Origin: an uncultured Hungatella sp.
GTDB taxonomy: Bacteria; Bacillota; Clostridia; Lachnospirales; Lachnospiraceae
Reading direction: 5' to 3'
Length of the DNA: 64,000 nt
NCBI GenBank assembly: GCA_910585645.1
Contig: CAJUFP010000009.1
Coordinates: 4,111-68,110 of the forward strand
Shown: positions 17,076 through 25,708 of the stretch, one piece after another
Layout: each line of letters begins with the position of its first letter
Position numbering within the stretch: position 1 is the first letter of the stretch
Notes under the pieces: model-generated
What the model saw: only the letters and a program-made list of their open reading frames with translations
The model's database searches: none
What the model was told of the DNA's origin: nothing
Position numbers and translations under genes: made by a program

Positions 17076-17891
17076 ATGGATATATCAACGCTTATCGGCT
17101 GGGTCATGGCCGTAGGATTGGTGGTTTGGGGAATTGGCTTTGACAAGCTGGGAAATTTCTGGGACCTGCAAAGTTTGGCTATCGTTTTGGGCGGCGCTAT
17201 AGCTGCGCTTATTGCCAGCTATCCCTTCCGCCTCTTAAAAGAGGTACCCAAGCACATTCTCATATGTTTCAGAGGTGGAAAATACAATGTTCCCAAACTG
17301 GTAGATCAGCTGGTGGATCTTGCCATGCTGGCCAGACAGAGCGGCCTTCTGGCCCTGGAGGAAAAGGCGGAGGAGATCAAGGACCCGTTTTTCAAGCAGA
17401 GCCTTTTAAAGATCGTGGATGCCAACGACCCGGACAAGGTCCGGGAGATGCTGGAAAAAGAGTTGGACGACATGGCGGCCAGACATGACGAGGGCGCGGG
17501 AATCTATGAGAAAGGCTCCGCCTACGCGCCGGCCTTCGGTATGATCGGTACCCTGGTAGGTCTGATCAACATGCTGAAAGGCATGAACCTGGGAGACAGC
17601 AGCGGCGCCAGCAACTTAGGTCAGGATATGTCCGTGGCTCTGATTACAACCTTCTACGGCAGCGCCCTTGCCAACGTGCTGTTTCAGCCCATTGCCAAGA
17701 AGCTGAGGGTGCGTCAGGCAGAGGAGGAACTTTACTGCTCCACCATTGTGGAGGGCGTTATGGCTATCCAGGCGGGGGTGAACCCGCAGATGCTCAGAGA
17801 GCAGCTGCTGTCCTGTATGAAGCAGTCACAGCAGAAGAAGCTTCTTTTGAAAGCGGCGAAGAACAGCGGCGCTGGCGGAGGTGAGGGCTGA
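17076..17891 (+). CDS. motA: Flagellar motor stator protein MotA
   Basis: A 271-residue ion-channel subunit of the stator. Four hydrophobic segments are visible: near 5-22, 32-49, and a pair at about 150-210 containing AYAPAFGMIGTLVGLINMLKGM and SVALITTFYGSALANVLFQPIAKKL. The large cytoplasmic loop between segments 2 and 3 contacts FliG. The ATG follows TAGGAGGAG. Its stop overlaps the motB start (TGATG), so the two are translationally coupled. Confidence 0.94.
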   Translation: MDISTLIGWVMAVGLVVWGIGFDKLGNFWDLQSLAIVLGGAIAALIASYPFRLLKEVPKHILICFRGGKYNVPKLVDQLVDLAMLARQSGLLALEEKAEEIKDPFFKQSLLKIVDANDPDKVREMLEKELDDMAARHDEGAGIYEKGSAYAPAFGMIGTLVGLINMLKGMNLGDSSGASNLGQDMSVALITTFYGSALANVLFQPIAKKLRVRQAEEELYCSTIVEGVMAIQAGVNPQMLREQLLSCMKQSQQKKLLLKAAKNSGAGGGEG

Positions 17892-18841
17892 TGGGAAGAA
17901 AAAAAGCTGGCGGAGGCGGCGAGGACTGCGGAAGCTGGATGGATACATACGGGGACATGGTTACCCTGCTTTTGTGTTTTTTCGTTATGCTTTACTCCAT
18001 GTCCGACATCAACCAGCAGAAGTGGGAGATGTTTGTAAAGAGTATCTTCCCAAATTCCGGAGATATAGAGCAGGTGGCTATCAATGAGGAGATCTCCGAA
18101 GGCGAGTTCGACGTGTCCGGTAATCTGGAGAGCGAAGAGCCTATGCCGGAGGATCTGGAAGAATTGTGGCTTACCCTTGTAAACAAGCTTAATGAACAGG
18201 GCGTGCAGGATGTGGCCGTATCTCAGGGGGAGGGATATACATTCGTAGCCTTTGAAAATCACACGTTTTTTGCTGGCGACAGTTCGGTGCTTACCGCTGA
18301 AGCCACAGAGCTTTTGGATATCTTCTGTGATATCATCGCTCCGGAGGTAGACAGAATCTCACAGATCGAGATCATGGGCCATACGGCCCAGGCAGATCCG
18401 AATAAACCCAATAACCCCAGAACAGACCGGCTTTTGTCGGCGGCCCGTTCTGCGGAGGTTGCGGCATATATTACAAATAAAAACATCATTGATCCCAGCA
18501 AGCTGGTGGGTATCAGTTACGGTCAGTTCCGGCCTGTGGATACCTTTGAGACATCAGAAGGAAGGGCCAGGAACCGGCGCGTTGAGTTTTTGATCGTGGA
18601 CGCGGGAGCTGACATCAAGTCCATGAACGATTACTATGACGAGTATTACAGCAAGGTGGATCAGGGCGACGTAACGATTACAGGCGGAAATTCTCAGAAT
18701 TCTGAGGGTGAAGGTTTTGCCCCGGTCGATGAAGGCAATATGGAGGGAGCTGCCAGTATGGTTCCCGAATCGGACATTTCACCGGACGCGGTTCCACAGG
18801 GAGCGGATCCGGGCGCAGCAGCAGATGTGCCGGCACAATAA
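17891..18841 (+). CDS. motB: Flagellar motor stator protein MotB
   Basis: A 316-residue stator subunit. A short cytoplasmic N-terminus leads into one membrane segment with the ion-binding aspartate D22 in YGDMVTLLLCFFVML. The OmpA-like peptidoglycan-binding domain lies at about residues 115-240, with IMGHTAQADPN, RLLSAARSAEVAAY and RARNRRVEF. A disordered acidic and Ala/Pro-rich tail of about 60 residues follows, which is longer than usual. fliM comes next, with no fliL between. Confidence 0.93.
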   Translation: MGRKKAGGGGEDCGSWMDTYGDMVTLLLCFFVMLYSMSDINQQKWEMFVKSIFPNSGDIEQVAINEEISEGEFDVSGNLESEEPMPEDLEELWLTLVNKLNEQGVQDVAVSQGEGYTFVAFENHTFFAGDSSVLTAEATELLDIFCDIIAPEVDRISQIEIMGHTAQADPNKPNNPRTDRLLSAARSAEVAAYITNKNIIDPSKLVGISYGQFRPVDTFETSEGRARNRRVEFLIVDAGADIKSMNDYYDEYYSKVDQGDVTITGGNSQNSEGEGFAPVDEGNMEGAASMVPESDISPDAVPQGADPGAAADVPAQ

Positions 18842-18868
18842 GAAAGTGAGAAGAGGTGGCTTTTAGAC

Positions 18869-19954
18869 ATGGCAGACGTATTATCCCAAAGTCAAATAGA
18901 CGCGCTGTTAAAGTCCATGCAGAATCCTTCCCCGGAACCGGCAGCCAGCACAGCCAGCAGCGGTCCTGTGGAGGAGAAGAAGAAGCCTGAGACAGAGCAG
19001 GTTAAGTACAGCAAGTATGACTTTTACAGCCCCAGGAAGTTTACAAAAGACAAGATGAAGATCCTTTCAAGCGTTTTTGAAAATTATGCGCGGATCATTA
19101 CATCCCAGGTCAACGGCGTATTCCGGGTCATGACCGATATTACGGTAATGGAAGTTCAGGAACGGCGTTACTATGAGTATGTAAACTCTCTTAATGAAAA
19201 TGATATGGTTACTTTGGTGGATGCCATTATCCCTGACCACACCAAGAATATGGTGCCTCTCATGATGTATGTGACCCCAGGTATGGTGATCACCCTCATT
19301 GAGCGCATGTTGGGAGGCGGGGAAGATGTGGTAAAGGTGAAAGACGGCTACAGGTATTCGGACGTGGAGATCGCTCTGTACAAAAGAGTTCTCTCCTATC
19401 TGATCCAGGCCTTAAAGGATGGCTTCTCCAATTATATAAATATAGACTTCAAGGCCCAGAGGATGGAAGACAATCCCAGCATGATCCAGGATGTAGGCCT
19501 TGATGAGACAGTAGTGATCGTCCATCTCAATGTAGATGTGACGGGTCTTGCAGTGGAACGGATCAAGATATGCCTGCCGGGAACACTGCTTGAGAATATT
19601 TTCCAGGTGATCGACAGCCGCAAGCATATTGCGAGAGGATACGCGTTTGAGGATAACAAAGAGACCATCCTTGACAACATCCGTCAGTCACAGCTTTCCA
19701 TCACCGGCCAGCTTGGCACGGTATTCCTTGATCTCAGCGATATCTACCATCTGAGGGTAGGCGACGTCATTGACATGAGCAAGGGCAAGGATAAGGATGT
19801 GAAGGTGTTTGTGGAGAAACAGCCGTGGTTTACCGGCAAGATGGGTGTGTACAAGAAGAATGTAGCGATCCGGATCAACAGGCGTCTTTATCCTGAAGAG
19901 GAGGAAGAAGAACTAGCGGCGGGAGAGAATCTGTCCCAGGCAGGAGTTACCTAA
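18869..19954 (+). CDS. fliM: Flagellar motor switch protein FliM
   Basis: A 361-residue C-ring component. The N-terminal CheY-P docking peptide LSQSQIDALL sits at residues 5-14, followed by a flexible Pro/Ser/Glu linker. The CheC-like middle domain (about 45-235) starts YDFYSPRKFTKDKMKIL, and the FliN-like C-terminal domain comes after about 250. The ATG follows GTGAGAAGAGGTGG. A homologous docking motif is repeated four times in FliY, encoded downstream. Confidence 0.94.
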   Translation: MADVLSQSQIDALLKSMQNPSPEPAASTASSGPVEEKKKPETEQVKYSKYDFYSPRKFTKDKMKILSSVFENYARIITSQVNGVFRVMTDITVMEVQERRYYEYVNSLNENDMVTLVDAIIPDHTKNMVPLMMYVTPGMVITLIERMLGGGEDVVKVKDGYRYSDVEIALYKRVLSYLIQALKDGFSNYINIDFKAQRMEDNPSMIQDVGLDETVVIVHLNVDVTGLAVERIKICLPGTLLENIFQVIDSRKHIARGYAFEDNKETILDNIRQSQLSITGQLGTVFLDLSDIYHLRVGDVIDMSKGKDKDVKVFVEKQPWFTGKMGVYKKNVAIRINRRLYPEEEEEELAAGENLSQAGVT

Positions 19955-20032
19955 GGTATGACGGCAGGAAGCTGCGTCAATATAAATTTTAAGAAAATAA
20001 AAATATGTTTTTAGAAAAGAGAGGGAAGAATA

Positions 20033-20395
20033 ATGGCTAAGATTATGTTAGTTGATGATGCCGCGTTTATGAGGATGATGGTTAAGAATGCTTTGACAAA
20101 AAGCGGATATGATAACTTCATAGAGGCACAGGATGGCGCTGAGGCTGTGAAGAAATATGAGGAAGAGAGTCCGGATATGGTGATCATGGACATCACAATG
20201 CCTAACATGGACGGACTTCAGGCGCTCAAGAAGATCAGAGAGGCTCACCCTGACGCAAAGATCGTTATGTGTACTGCCATGGGCCAGGAAGGGATGGTTG
20301 TTGACGCCATCAAGTCCGGCGCCAGAGATTTCATCGTAAAGCCGTTTAACGCGGACCGTATTGTTCAGACAGTAAATACAATTTTAGGAAATTAG
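20033..20395 (+). CDS. cheY: Chemotaxis response regulator CheY
   Basis: A 120-residue single receiver domain. The acidic pocket is D8/D9, the phosphoacceptor D53 (VIMDITMP), with the switch threonine T81 (MCTAMG) and lysine K103 (IVKPFN). Phosphorylated by CheA, it binds FliM and probably FliY to bias motor rotation. It lies between fliM and the displaced flgC, with GAGAGGGAAG before the ATG. Confidence 0.95.
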   Translation: MAKIMLVDDAAFMRMMVKNALTKSGYDNFIEAQDGAEAVKKYEEESPDMVIMDITMPNMDGLQALKKIREAHPDAKIVMCTAMGQEGMVVDAIKSGARDFIVKPFNADRIVQTVNTILGN

Positions 20396-20416
20396 TACCG
20401 GGCAGGAGGGAGAGAG

Positions 20417-20866
20417 ATGGCTTTTTTAAGTTCGTTTGATATCAGTGCATCCGGTATGAGCGCCCAGCGCATGAGAATGGATATCGCCGCCGAGAATATC
20501 ACCAATATTGATACCACCAGAACCGAGGGCGGCGGAGCTTACCGCAGAAAAGATGTAGTATTTGAAAGTTACGGCGGCGACTCATTTCGGGAGGCAATGA
20601 GAAACGCCCTGAGGGGGAAAGGATTTAAGAGCAGCCCGGCAGGAGTCCGGGTGGCGAATATTGTGGAAGACGACAGAGAGATGAAACAGGTGTATAACCC
20701 GAATCATCCCGACGCGGATGAGAATGGTTTTGTAACCATGCCCAATGTGGATTTGTTAAAGGAGACTGTTGACAGTATGTCTGCAACCAGGTCTTATGAG
20801 GCAAACGTTACGGCTTTGAACGCAATGAAGCTGATGGCGCAGAAGGCACTGGAGATCGGTAAATAA
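20417..20866 (+). CDS. flgC: Flagellar proximal rod protein FlgC, displaced from flgB
   Basis: A 149-residue rod subunit. The N-terminal DISASGMSAQRMRMDIAAENITNIDTTRT and the C-terminal VDLLKETVDSMSATRSYEANVTALNAMKLMAQKALEIGK are diagnostic for FlgC. In most bacteria flgC is directly after flgB. Here it sits between cheY and fliY, 14.5 kb away but in the same operon and orientation. The ATG follows GGAGGGAGAG. Confidence 0.93.
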   Translation: MAFLSSFDISASGMSAQRMRMDIAAENITNIDTTRTEGGGAYRRKDVVFESYGGDSFREAMRNALRGKGFKSSPAGVRVANIVEDDREMKQVYNPNHPDADENGFVTMPNVDLLKETVDSMSATRSYEANVTALNAMKLMAQKALEIGK

Positions 20867-20907
20867 GGTCCGTGCCGCTAAAAAAATAAGATAAAGGAGA
20901 TTGAAAA

Positions 20908-22443
20908 ATGGGCGCTAGCAGCTTTAATGAAATGGAACTGGACGCCATAGGCGAAATAATGAACATCAGTCTCGGCGCCTCAGCGACAGCGGTTTCCACT
21001 ATGCTTGGCACCTTGGTGAATATCACCACGCCGGTGGTGTCCGTCCTGACGAGAGACGAGTTTGAGTTCAGGCGCATGGAACCGGCTATTGGTGTTGAGA
21101 TCGCTTATGTAGAGGGTCTGGATGGCAAGAATATCATGATGTTCCGCCGCGAGGACGTGGGGGTCATTGTGGGGACTCTGCTTGGCGAAGACCCGATGAA
21201 CACGAACTTTGAGATGGATGAGATTCACATCAGCGCCATCTGCGAGGTCATGAATCAGATGATGGGGTCTTCCGCTACAGCCCTGTCCGAGTTTTTAGGT
21301 ACGATCGTTAATATCTCCACCCCCAAGTCTTTTGACATCGGGGATCCGGAGGATTTTAAAGAAAAATATTTTCCGGAAAAGGATGGCATGGTGGTGGTCC
21401 GCTTCCGACTGGAGATCGCGGATAAGATGAACAGCGAGTTTATGAACATCATGTCCATTGCTCTGGCTAAGCGGCTTTTAGAGCCCTTTGAGGAGAGTTT
21501 CGCGGCTGCGGGCGCAAGTTCCGCCCCGGCGCCAGAACCGGCTCCGGCATCAGATAACAGTACCATATCTCAGGATGAGATCAATGCCATGCTGGCAGGA
21601 CTTCCGGGCATTCCTCCCACAGAGGCAGCGCCCGCCCCGGCGCCAGCGGCATCCGGCGGCACCATGTCTCAGGATGAGATCAACGCTATGCTGGCAGGAA
21701 CGTCCGCGCCAGCTCCAGCTCCGGCAGCGTCCGGCGGATCGATGTCCCAGGACGAGATCAACGCCATGCTGGCAGGGACATCGGCCCCCGCTCCGGCAGC
21801 GTCCGGCGGATCGATGTCTCAGGACGAGATCAACGCCATGCTCGGGGGGACACCAGCTCCGGCACCTGCGCCGACGCCAGCTCCGGCTCCAATGCCCCAG
21901 CCCATGGTTCAGCCTCAGCCACAGCCTATGGCCCAGCCGCAGATGGCACAGGGACAGCAGCCTTACTATGCGCCGTACCCATCTATGGGAATGGATCCTA
22001 TGGTGATGCAGCTGTTTACGCAGATGCAGCAGACTCAGCTTCAGATGATGGAGATGATGAAGTCGGTTTCCGCAAAGTCCGCGGAGCCAGCGCCTTCTCA
22101 AAGTCAGCCGTCGGGAAGCAGTTCTATCATAAAGCCATTGACATCAGCGCCTGTGAAAGATGAAGCCGGAGACGGTGAGGAAGATAAGACGAATCAGGAG
22201 ATGCTGATGAAAGTACCTCTTGAGATCTCCGTGGAGATCGGAAGGACCAAGAGGCTGGTGCGGGATATTCTGGAATTTACACAGGGTACCCTGGTAGTCC
22301 TTGACAAGATGGCCGGCGAGCAGGTGGATCTGTTTGTCAACGGCCAGTGTATCGCAAAAGGCGACATCGTTGTTGTGGAGGATAACTTCGGCATTCGTAT
22401 TACAGAGATCGTTTCAAGGGAAATAAACCCGGAAAGCCTGTAA
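20908..22443 (+). CDS. fliY: Flagellar motor switch phosphatase FliY (CheC-like plus FliN) with a four-repeat linker
   Basis: A 511-residue C-ring protein. The N-terminal CheC-like part (about 1-200) has both phosphatase ExxN sites, EIMN (ELDAIGEIMNISL) and EVMN (ICEVMNQMM). The C-terminal FliN domain (about 430-510) has MKVPLEISVEIGRTKRLV. The usual N-terminal CheY-docking peptide is absent. Instead the 230-residue linker holds four copies of (I/M)SQDEINAMLAG at residues 220, 253, 279 and 303, separated by Pro/Ala-rich spacers. A Pro/Gln/Met-rich region follows. The protein should both bind and dephosphorylate CheY-P at the motor. Confidence 0.92.
   Translation: MGASSFNEMELDAIGEIMNISLGASATAVSTMLGTLVNITTPVVSVLTRDEFEFRRMEPAIGVEIAYVEGLDGKNIMMFRREDVGVIVGTLLGEDPMNTNFEMDEIHISAICEVMNQMMGSSATALSEFLGTIVNISTPKSFDIGDPEDFKEKYFPEKDGMVVVRFRLEIADKMNSEFMNIMSIALAKRLLEPFEESFAAAGASSAPAPEPAPASDNSTISQDEINAMLAGLPGIPPTEAAPAPAPAASGGTMSQDEINAMLAGTSAPAPAPAASGGSMSQDEINAMLAGTSAPAPAASGGSMSQDEINAMLGGTPAPAPAPTPAPAPMPQPMVQPQPQPMAQPQMAQGQQPYYAPYPSMGMDPMVMQLFTQMQQTQLQMMEMMKSVSAKSAEPAPSQSQPSGSSSIIKPLTSAPVKDEAGDGEEDKTNQEMLMKVPLEISVEIGRTKRLVRDILEFTQGTLVVLDKMAGEQVDLFVNGQCIAKGDIVVVEDNFGIRITEIVSREINPESL
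21565..21849 (+). repeat. Four tandem FliM-like docking motifs within fliY
   Basis: Cores at 21565-21600, 21664-21699, 21742-21777 and 21814-21849 encode SQDEINAMLAG, with LGG in the last copy. Core spacings are 33, 26 and 24 residues. Copies 3 and 4 and their flanking Ala-Ser-Gly-Gly-Ser DNA are nearly identical, so expansion looks recent. Confidence 0.9.
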
Positions 22444-22444
22444 T

Positions 22445-22801
22445 ATGGGAGATTTAACATTGTTCCGCGCAGTATTGACCGTAGCGGTTGTACTGTTGCT
22501 TGCGTATTGGTGCAGCCGCCTTCTGGCAAAGCAGTGGGTGAGAGGGAACGGAGGCGCCAATCTTCAGGTCATTGAACAGATCCAGATTGGTCAAAACCAG
22601 AGGATTCTTCTCTTGAAGGCGGGCAAGACCAATTATCTGATAGGAGTCAGTCAGTCCAGCGTGCAGATGCTGGCGGAAGTGGAAGGTGAGTTTCAGGCGG
22701 CAGAACCATCAAAGCCGGAGCCTTTGACCCAGCTTCCTTTCCGTGATGTTCTGGACAAATATCTGGCATCCCGTCAGAACAAGAAGGAGGAAGACAAATG
22801 A
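22445..22801 (+). CDS. fliO: Flagellar biosynthetic protein FliO
   Basis: A 118-residue membrane protein. One N-terminal membrane segment (AVLTVAVVLLLAYWCSRLLAK) is followed by a basic cytoplasmic domain with LQVIEQIQIGQNQRILLLKAGKTNYLIGVS, the FliO/FliZ core. It helps FliP assemble in the export gate. The start is one base after the fliY stop, and the 3' end overlaps fliP by 4 bases. Confidence 0.87.
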   Translation: MGDLTLFRAVLTVAVVLLLAYWCSRLLAKQWVRGNGGANLQVIEQIQIGQNQRILLLKAGKTNYLIGVSQSSVQMLAEVEGEFQAAEPSKPEPLTQLPFRDVLDKYLASRQNKKEEDK

Positions 22802-23454
22802 GCGACCTTCTGACGCAGCTAAATGGTGGAAGCGTTCCGACTCTTGATATCTTGATGCTGACTACCTTTGCGGCGCTGATCCCTTCCATTGTGGTGATGA
22901 TGACCTCATTTACCAGGACCATCATCATCCTCTCGTTCACCAGGAACGCCATGGGAGTCCAGCAGGCTCCGCCCAACATGGTGATCGTGGGGATCACATT
23001 GTTTCTCACCCTTTATATCATGAATCCCGTGATACAGAGGATCAACGAGGAAGCTTATCAGCCCTACCGCAATGAGGAGATCACCCAGGAGGAGGCTGTG
23101 GAGCGGGCTATGGAGCCGTTGAAGGAGTTTATGGTGCGAAACACGTACAAAAGCACTCTGGATAATTTTGTGAGGATGTCCAACACGCCTGAACAGGAGC
23201 AGGCTATTGACTATCCCCTGACAGTGATCGTGCCTTCTTTTATGACCAGCGAGTTAAAGCGGGGATTTACGGCAGGATTTCTGATCTACCTTCCCTTCCT
23301 TTTAGTGGATGTCATCGTGTCCACGACGCTGATGTCCATGGGTATGGTTATGCTTCCTCCGGCTATGATTTCCATGCCGTTTAAGCTTCTTTTATTTGTG
23401 ACTGTTGACGGGTGGGAGCTGTTGTTTTCCAGTATTGTGCAGAGTTTTCATTAG
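22798..23454 (+). CDS. fliP: Flagellar export gate protein FliP
   Basis: A 218-residue export gate core subunit with strongly conserved TFAALIPSIVVMMTSFTRTIIILSF and, near the C-terminus, GFLIYLPFLLVDVIVSTTLMSMGMVMLPP. At 218 residues it is short: the cleavable signal-like N-terminal extension of enteric FliP is missing, and the protein starts close to the first conserved membrane segment. Translation is coupled to fliO by the ATGA overlap. Confidence 0.93.
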   Translation: MSDLLTQLNGGSVPTLDILMLTTFAALIPSIVVMMTSFTRTIIILSFTRNAMGVQQAPPNMVIVGITLFLTLYIMNPVIQRINEEAYQPYRNEEITQEEAVERAMEPLKEFMVRNTYKSTLDNFVRMSNTPEQEQAIDYPLTVIVPSFMTSELKRGFTAGFLIYLPFLLVDVIVSTTLMSMGMVMLPPAMISMPFKLLLFVTVDGWELLFSSIVQSFH

Positions 23455-23475
23455 GGCGGGGAAGGAGGATGACCG

Positions 23476-23739
23476 GTGACAGAGCTGCAGATCCTTGATA
23501 TCATGTATCAGACCTTTCAGACGGCGGTAAAGCTGACTATGCCTTTTTTGCTGATCAGTATGATCGTGGGCGTGGTGATCGCTATTTTTCAGGCAGCTAC
23601 CCAGATCAATGAGCAGACCCTGACATTTGTGCCGAAATTCCTGGCGATCCTGGTGGTCATGGGACTTCTTGGAAGCACGCTCCTTGGCACGCTGCAGGAT
23701 TTTTTCCGACAGATGCTGGCCATTATCGTGGGGAGTTAG
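23476..23739 (+). CDS. fliQ: Flagellar export gate protein FliQ
   Basis: An 87-residue protein with two membrane segments (LTMPFLLISMIVGVVIAIFQA and FLAILVVMGLLGSTLLG) joined by TQINEQTLTFVPK, the FliQ signature. It packs around the FliP-FliR core. The start is GTG at 23476 behind GAAGGAGGATG. The ribosome site of fliR lies inside its 3' end. Confidence 0.93.
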   Translation: MTELQILDIMYQTFQTAVKLTMPFLLISMIVGVVIAIFQAATQINEQTLTFVPKFLAILVVMGLLGSTLLGTLQDFFRQMLAIIVGS

Positions 23740-23743
23740 CCTT

Positions 23744-24496
23744 ATGTTTATCTTGTTTGCGCTGATCTTCATGCGGATGACCGGGGCGGTGATGTTTAAC
23801 CCGGTGCTTGGAAGGACCAATCTTCCCAGGGCATATAAGGGAGCCTTGATCTTTGCGCTGACCTTCATGATGTACATGGGGGTGGAGGGAGAGCTTTCCT
23901 ATACGCCTTCTACCATGATGGAGTATGGGATCATGCTGATAAAGGAACTTATGGTGGGATTTGTCCTGGGGTTTTCCATGGAATTGTTTTTTATGATCGT
24001 CCGGTTTGCCTCATCGATTATGGACCACACCATGGGGTTGTCTATGGCCCAGTCCTACGACCCTACGACCAACACACAGATGACGGTTTCATCCGGTTTG
24101 TTTTACGCGTTCTTATTTCTCCTGTTTCTGGCAGGGGACGGTCATGTGCGTTTTTTGGGGCTGATCATCGCGTCGGTGCGCCTGATCCCCTTTGGGGAAG
24201 TGCAGCTTGGCCCGGAGGTTTACAGGATGATGTTGGAGATTTTTAAGGTCAATATCGTCACAGGGCTGCAGTTCGCGTTTCCGATCATTGCCATGGAGAT
24301 GGTGACTGAGGCGGCGGTGGGCATCCTGATGAGGATGATTCCCCAGATCAATGTGTTTGCCGTTAACTTTCAGCTGAAGATCCTTGTGGGATTGATGATG
24401 TTAGTGTATATGTTCAGTCCTATGTCGGACAGGCTTTACATGGTTCTGAATGATATGTTTTTGTATATGCAGAGGCTGATCGCCCTTATGGGTTAA
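23744..24496 (+). CDS. fliR: Flagellar export gate protein FliR
   Basis: A 250-residue polytopic gate protein, MFILFALIFMRMTGAVMFNPVLGR at the N-terminus, with later segments including MELFFMIVRFASSIMDHTMGLSMA and FAVNFQLKILVGLMM. The reading frame is open further upstream, but ATG 23744 is four bases after the fliQ stop, has GGGGAG upstream and begins at the family's usual N-terminus. Confidence 0.93.
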   Translation: MFILFALIFMRMTGAVMFNPVLGRTNLPRAYKGALIFALTFMMYMGVEGELSYTPSTMMEYGIMLIKELMVGFVLGFSMELFFMIVRFASSIMDHTMGLSMAQSYDPTTNTQMTVSSGLFYAFLFLLFLAGDGHVRFLGLIIASVRLIPFGEVQLGPEVYRMMLEIFKVNIVTGLQFAFPIIAMEMVTEAAVGILMRMIPQINVFAVNFQLKILVGLMMLVYMFSPMSDRLYMVLNDMFLYMQRLIALMG

Positions 24497-24539
24497 AGAC
24501 AGGTCCGAGACATTTTGACATACGAAGGGAGTGGTGAAC

Positions 24540-25613
24540 TTGGCTGAGGCGAATGGACAGGAAAAGACCGAACAACCAACCGGGAAACGGCTTCGGGACG
24601 CCCGGAAGGAAGGTAATGTCTTTCAGAGCAAAGACGCGGTCACAGTGGTGATGCTGCTTGGCGTCTTTTATATGGTAAAGATCATGCTGCCCATGATCTA
24701 TCGGACGGCCAGGGATGTAACGATCCATTTCTTTTCCAGGGCAGTGACAGATAACGCCCTGTCTGCCTCTCCAGGTATCTATCTCTACATGGCGCTTGCC
24801 ATGCTCAAATGCACGATGCCGGTTCTTTTGGTCTCCATGCTGCTGGGGATTTTGGCCCATGGTGTTCAGACCCGGTTTAATGTCAGTTTTCAGTTGTTGA
24901 AGCCAAAATTCAGTAAGATGAATCCGATCAATGGGATCAAAAAAATGTTCGGCGTCAAAAAGCTGGTAGATTTGGCCAAGAATCTGATAAAGATTGCACT
25001 GTTGCTGGCTTTGTTGTATAATCTATTAAAGAAGGACTTAGTCCAGGTATCCCGCATGATCGACATGAATATTTATGTGTCAGCGGGGCATATGCTGGAA
25101 CTGGTGATGGATCTGGTGGTAAAGGTAAGTATTGCCTTTGCCGTTGTTGCGTTTTTTGATTACCTTTACCAGAAATGGGATCACATGAACAACCTTAAGA
25201 TGACGAAACAGGAAGTCAAAGAGGAGTTTAAGAATACCGAAGGAAATCCTGAGATCAAGGGCAGGATCCGAAAGATCCAGAGGCAGATGGCCATGGCCCG
25301 CATGATGCAGCAGGTTCCGGAGGCGGATGTCATCGTAAGGAACCCCACCCATTTCGCGGTGGCGCTTAAATACGATCCCGATAAGATGGGGGCTCCCATG
25401 GTAGTGGCCAAGGGCCAGGATCATGTGGCGCTGCGGATCGTGGAGATCGGTGAGGAACACGGGGTGTTCATCACAGAGAACAAGCCTCTTGCGAGGGCGC
25501 TGTACGCGTCCTGTGAGGTGGACCGGGAGATCCCGGCAGAATTTTACGGGGCAGTGGCAGAACTTCTGGTATATATCTACAGGATGAACCATCGGGAGGA
25601 TATGTTCCAGTAG
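24540..25613 (+). CDS. flhB: Flagellar export switch protein FlhB
   Basis: A 357-residue export gate protein that changes specificity from hook to filament substrates. The N-terminal segment EKTEQPTGKRLRDARKEGNV precedes four membrane segments. The autocleavage site NPTH lies at residues 268-271 in VRNPTHFAVALKY. TTG at 24540 is chosen because AAGGGAG lies eight bases upstream; the earlier GTG codons at 24531 and 24534 overlap that ribosome site. Confidence 0.94.
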   Translation: MAEANGQEKTEQPTGKRLRDARKEGNVFQSKDAVTVVMLLGVFYMVKIMLPMIYRTARDVTIHFFSRAVTDNALSASPGIYLYMALAMLKCTMPVLLVSMLLGILAHGVQTRFNVSFQLLKPKFSKMNPINGIKKMFGVKKLVDLAKNLIKIALLLALLYNLLKKDLVQVSRMIDMNIYVSAGHMLELVMDLVVKVSIAFAVVAFFDYLYQKWDHMNNLKMTKQEVKEEFKNTEGNPEIKGRIRKIQRQMAMARMMQQVPEADVIVRNPTHFAVALKYDPDKMGAPMVVAKGQDHVALRIVEIGEEHGVFITENKPLARALYASCEVDREIPAEFYGAVAELLVYIYRMNHREDMFQ

Positions 25614-25708
25614 GGGGCGGGAGAGCCCCAAAAGGCAGATGCCGTCACGGCGGATCGTCATCGGTGTAACAGCTGATGACAAGTGATGAGACGAATGGAG
25701 TTTTTTAC

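Noticed and set aside
25616..25640. GGGGC/GCCCC hairpin between flhB and flhA as a terminator
   Set aside because: The stem is only five bases and is followed by four A residues rather than a T-run. The operon clearly continues.
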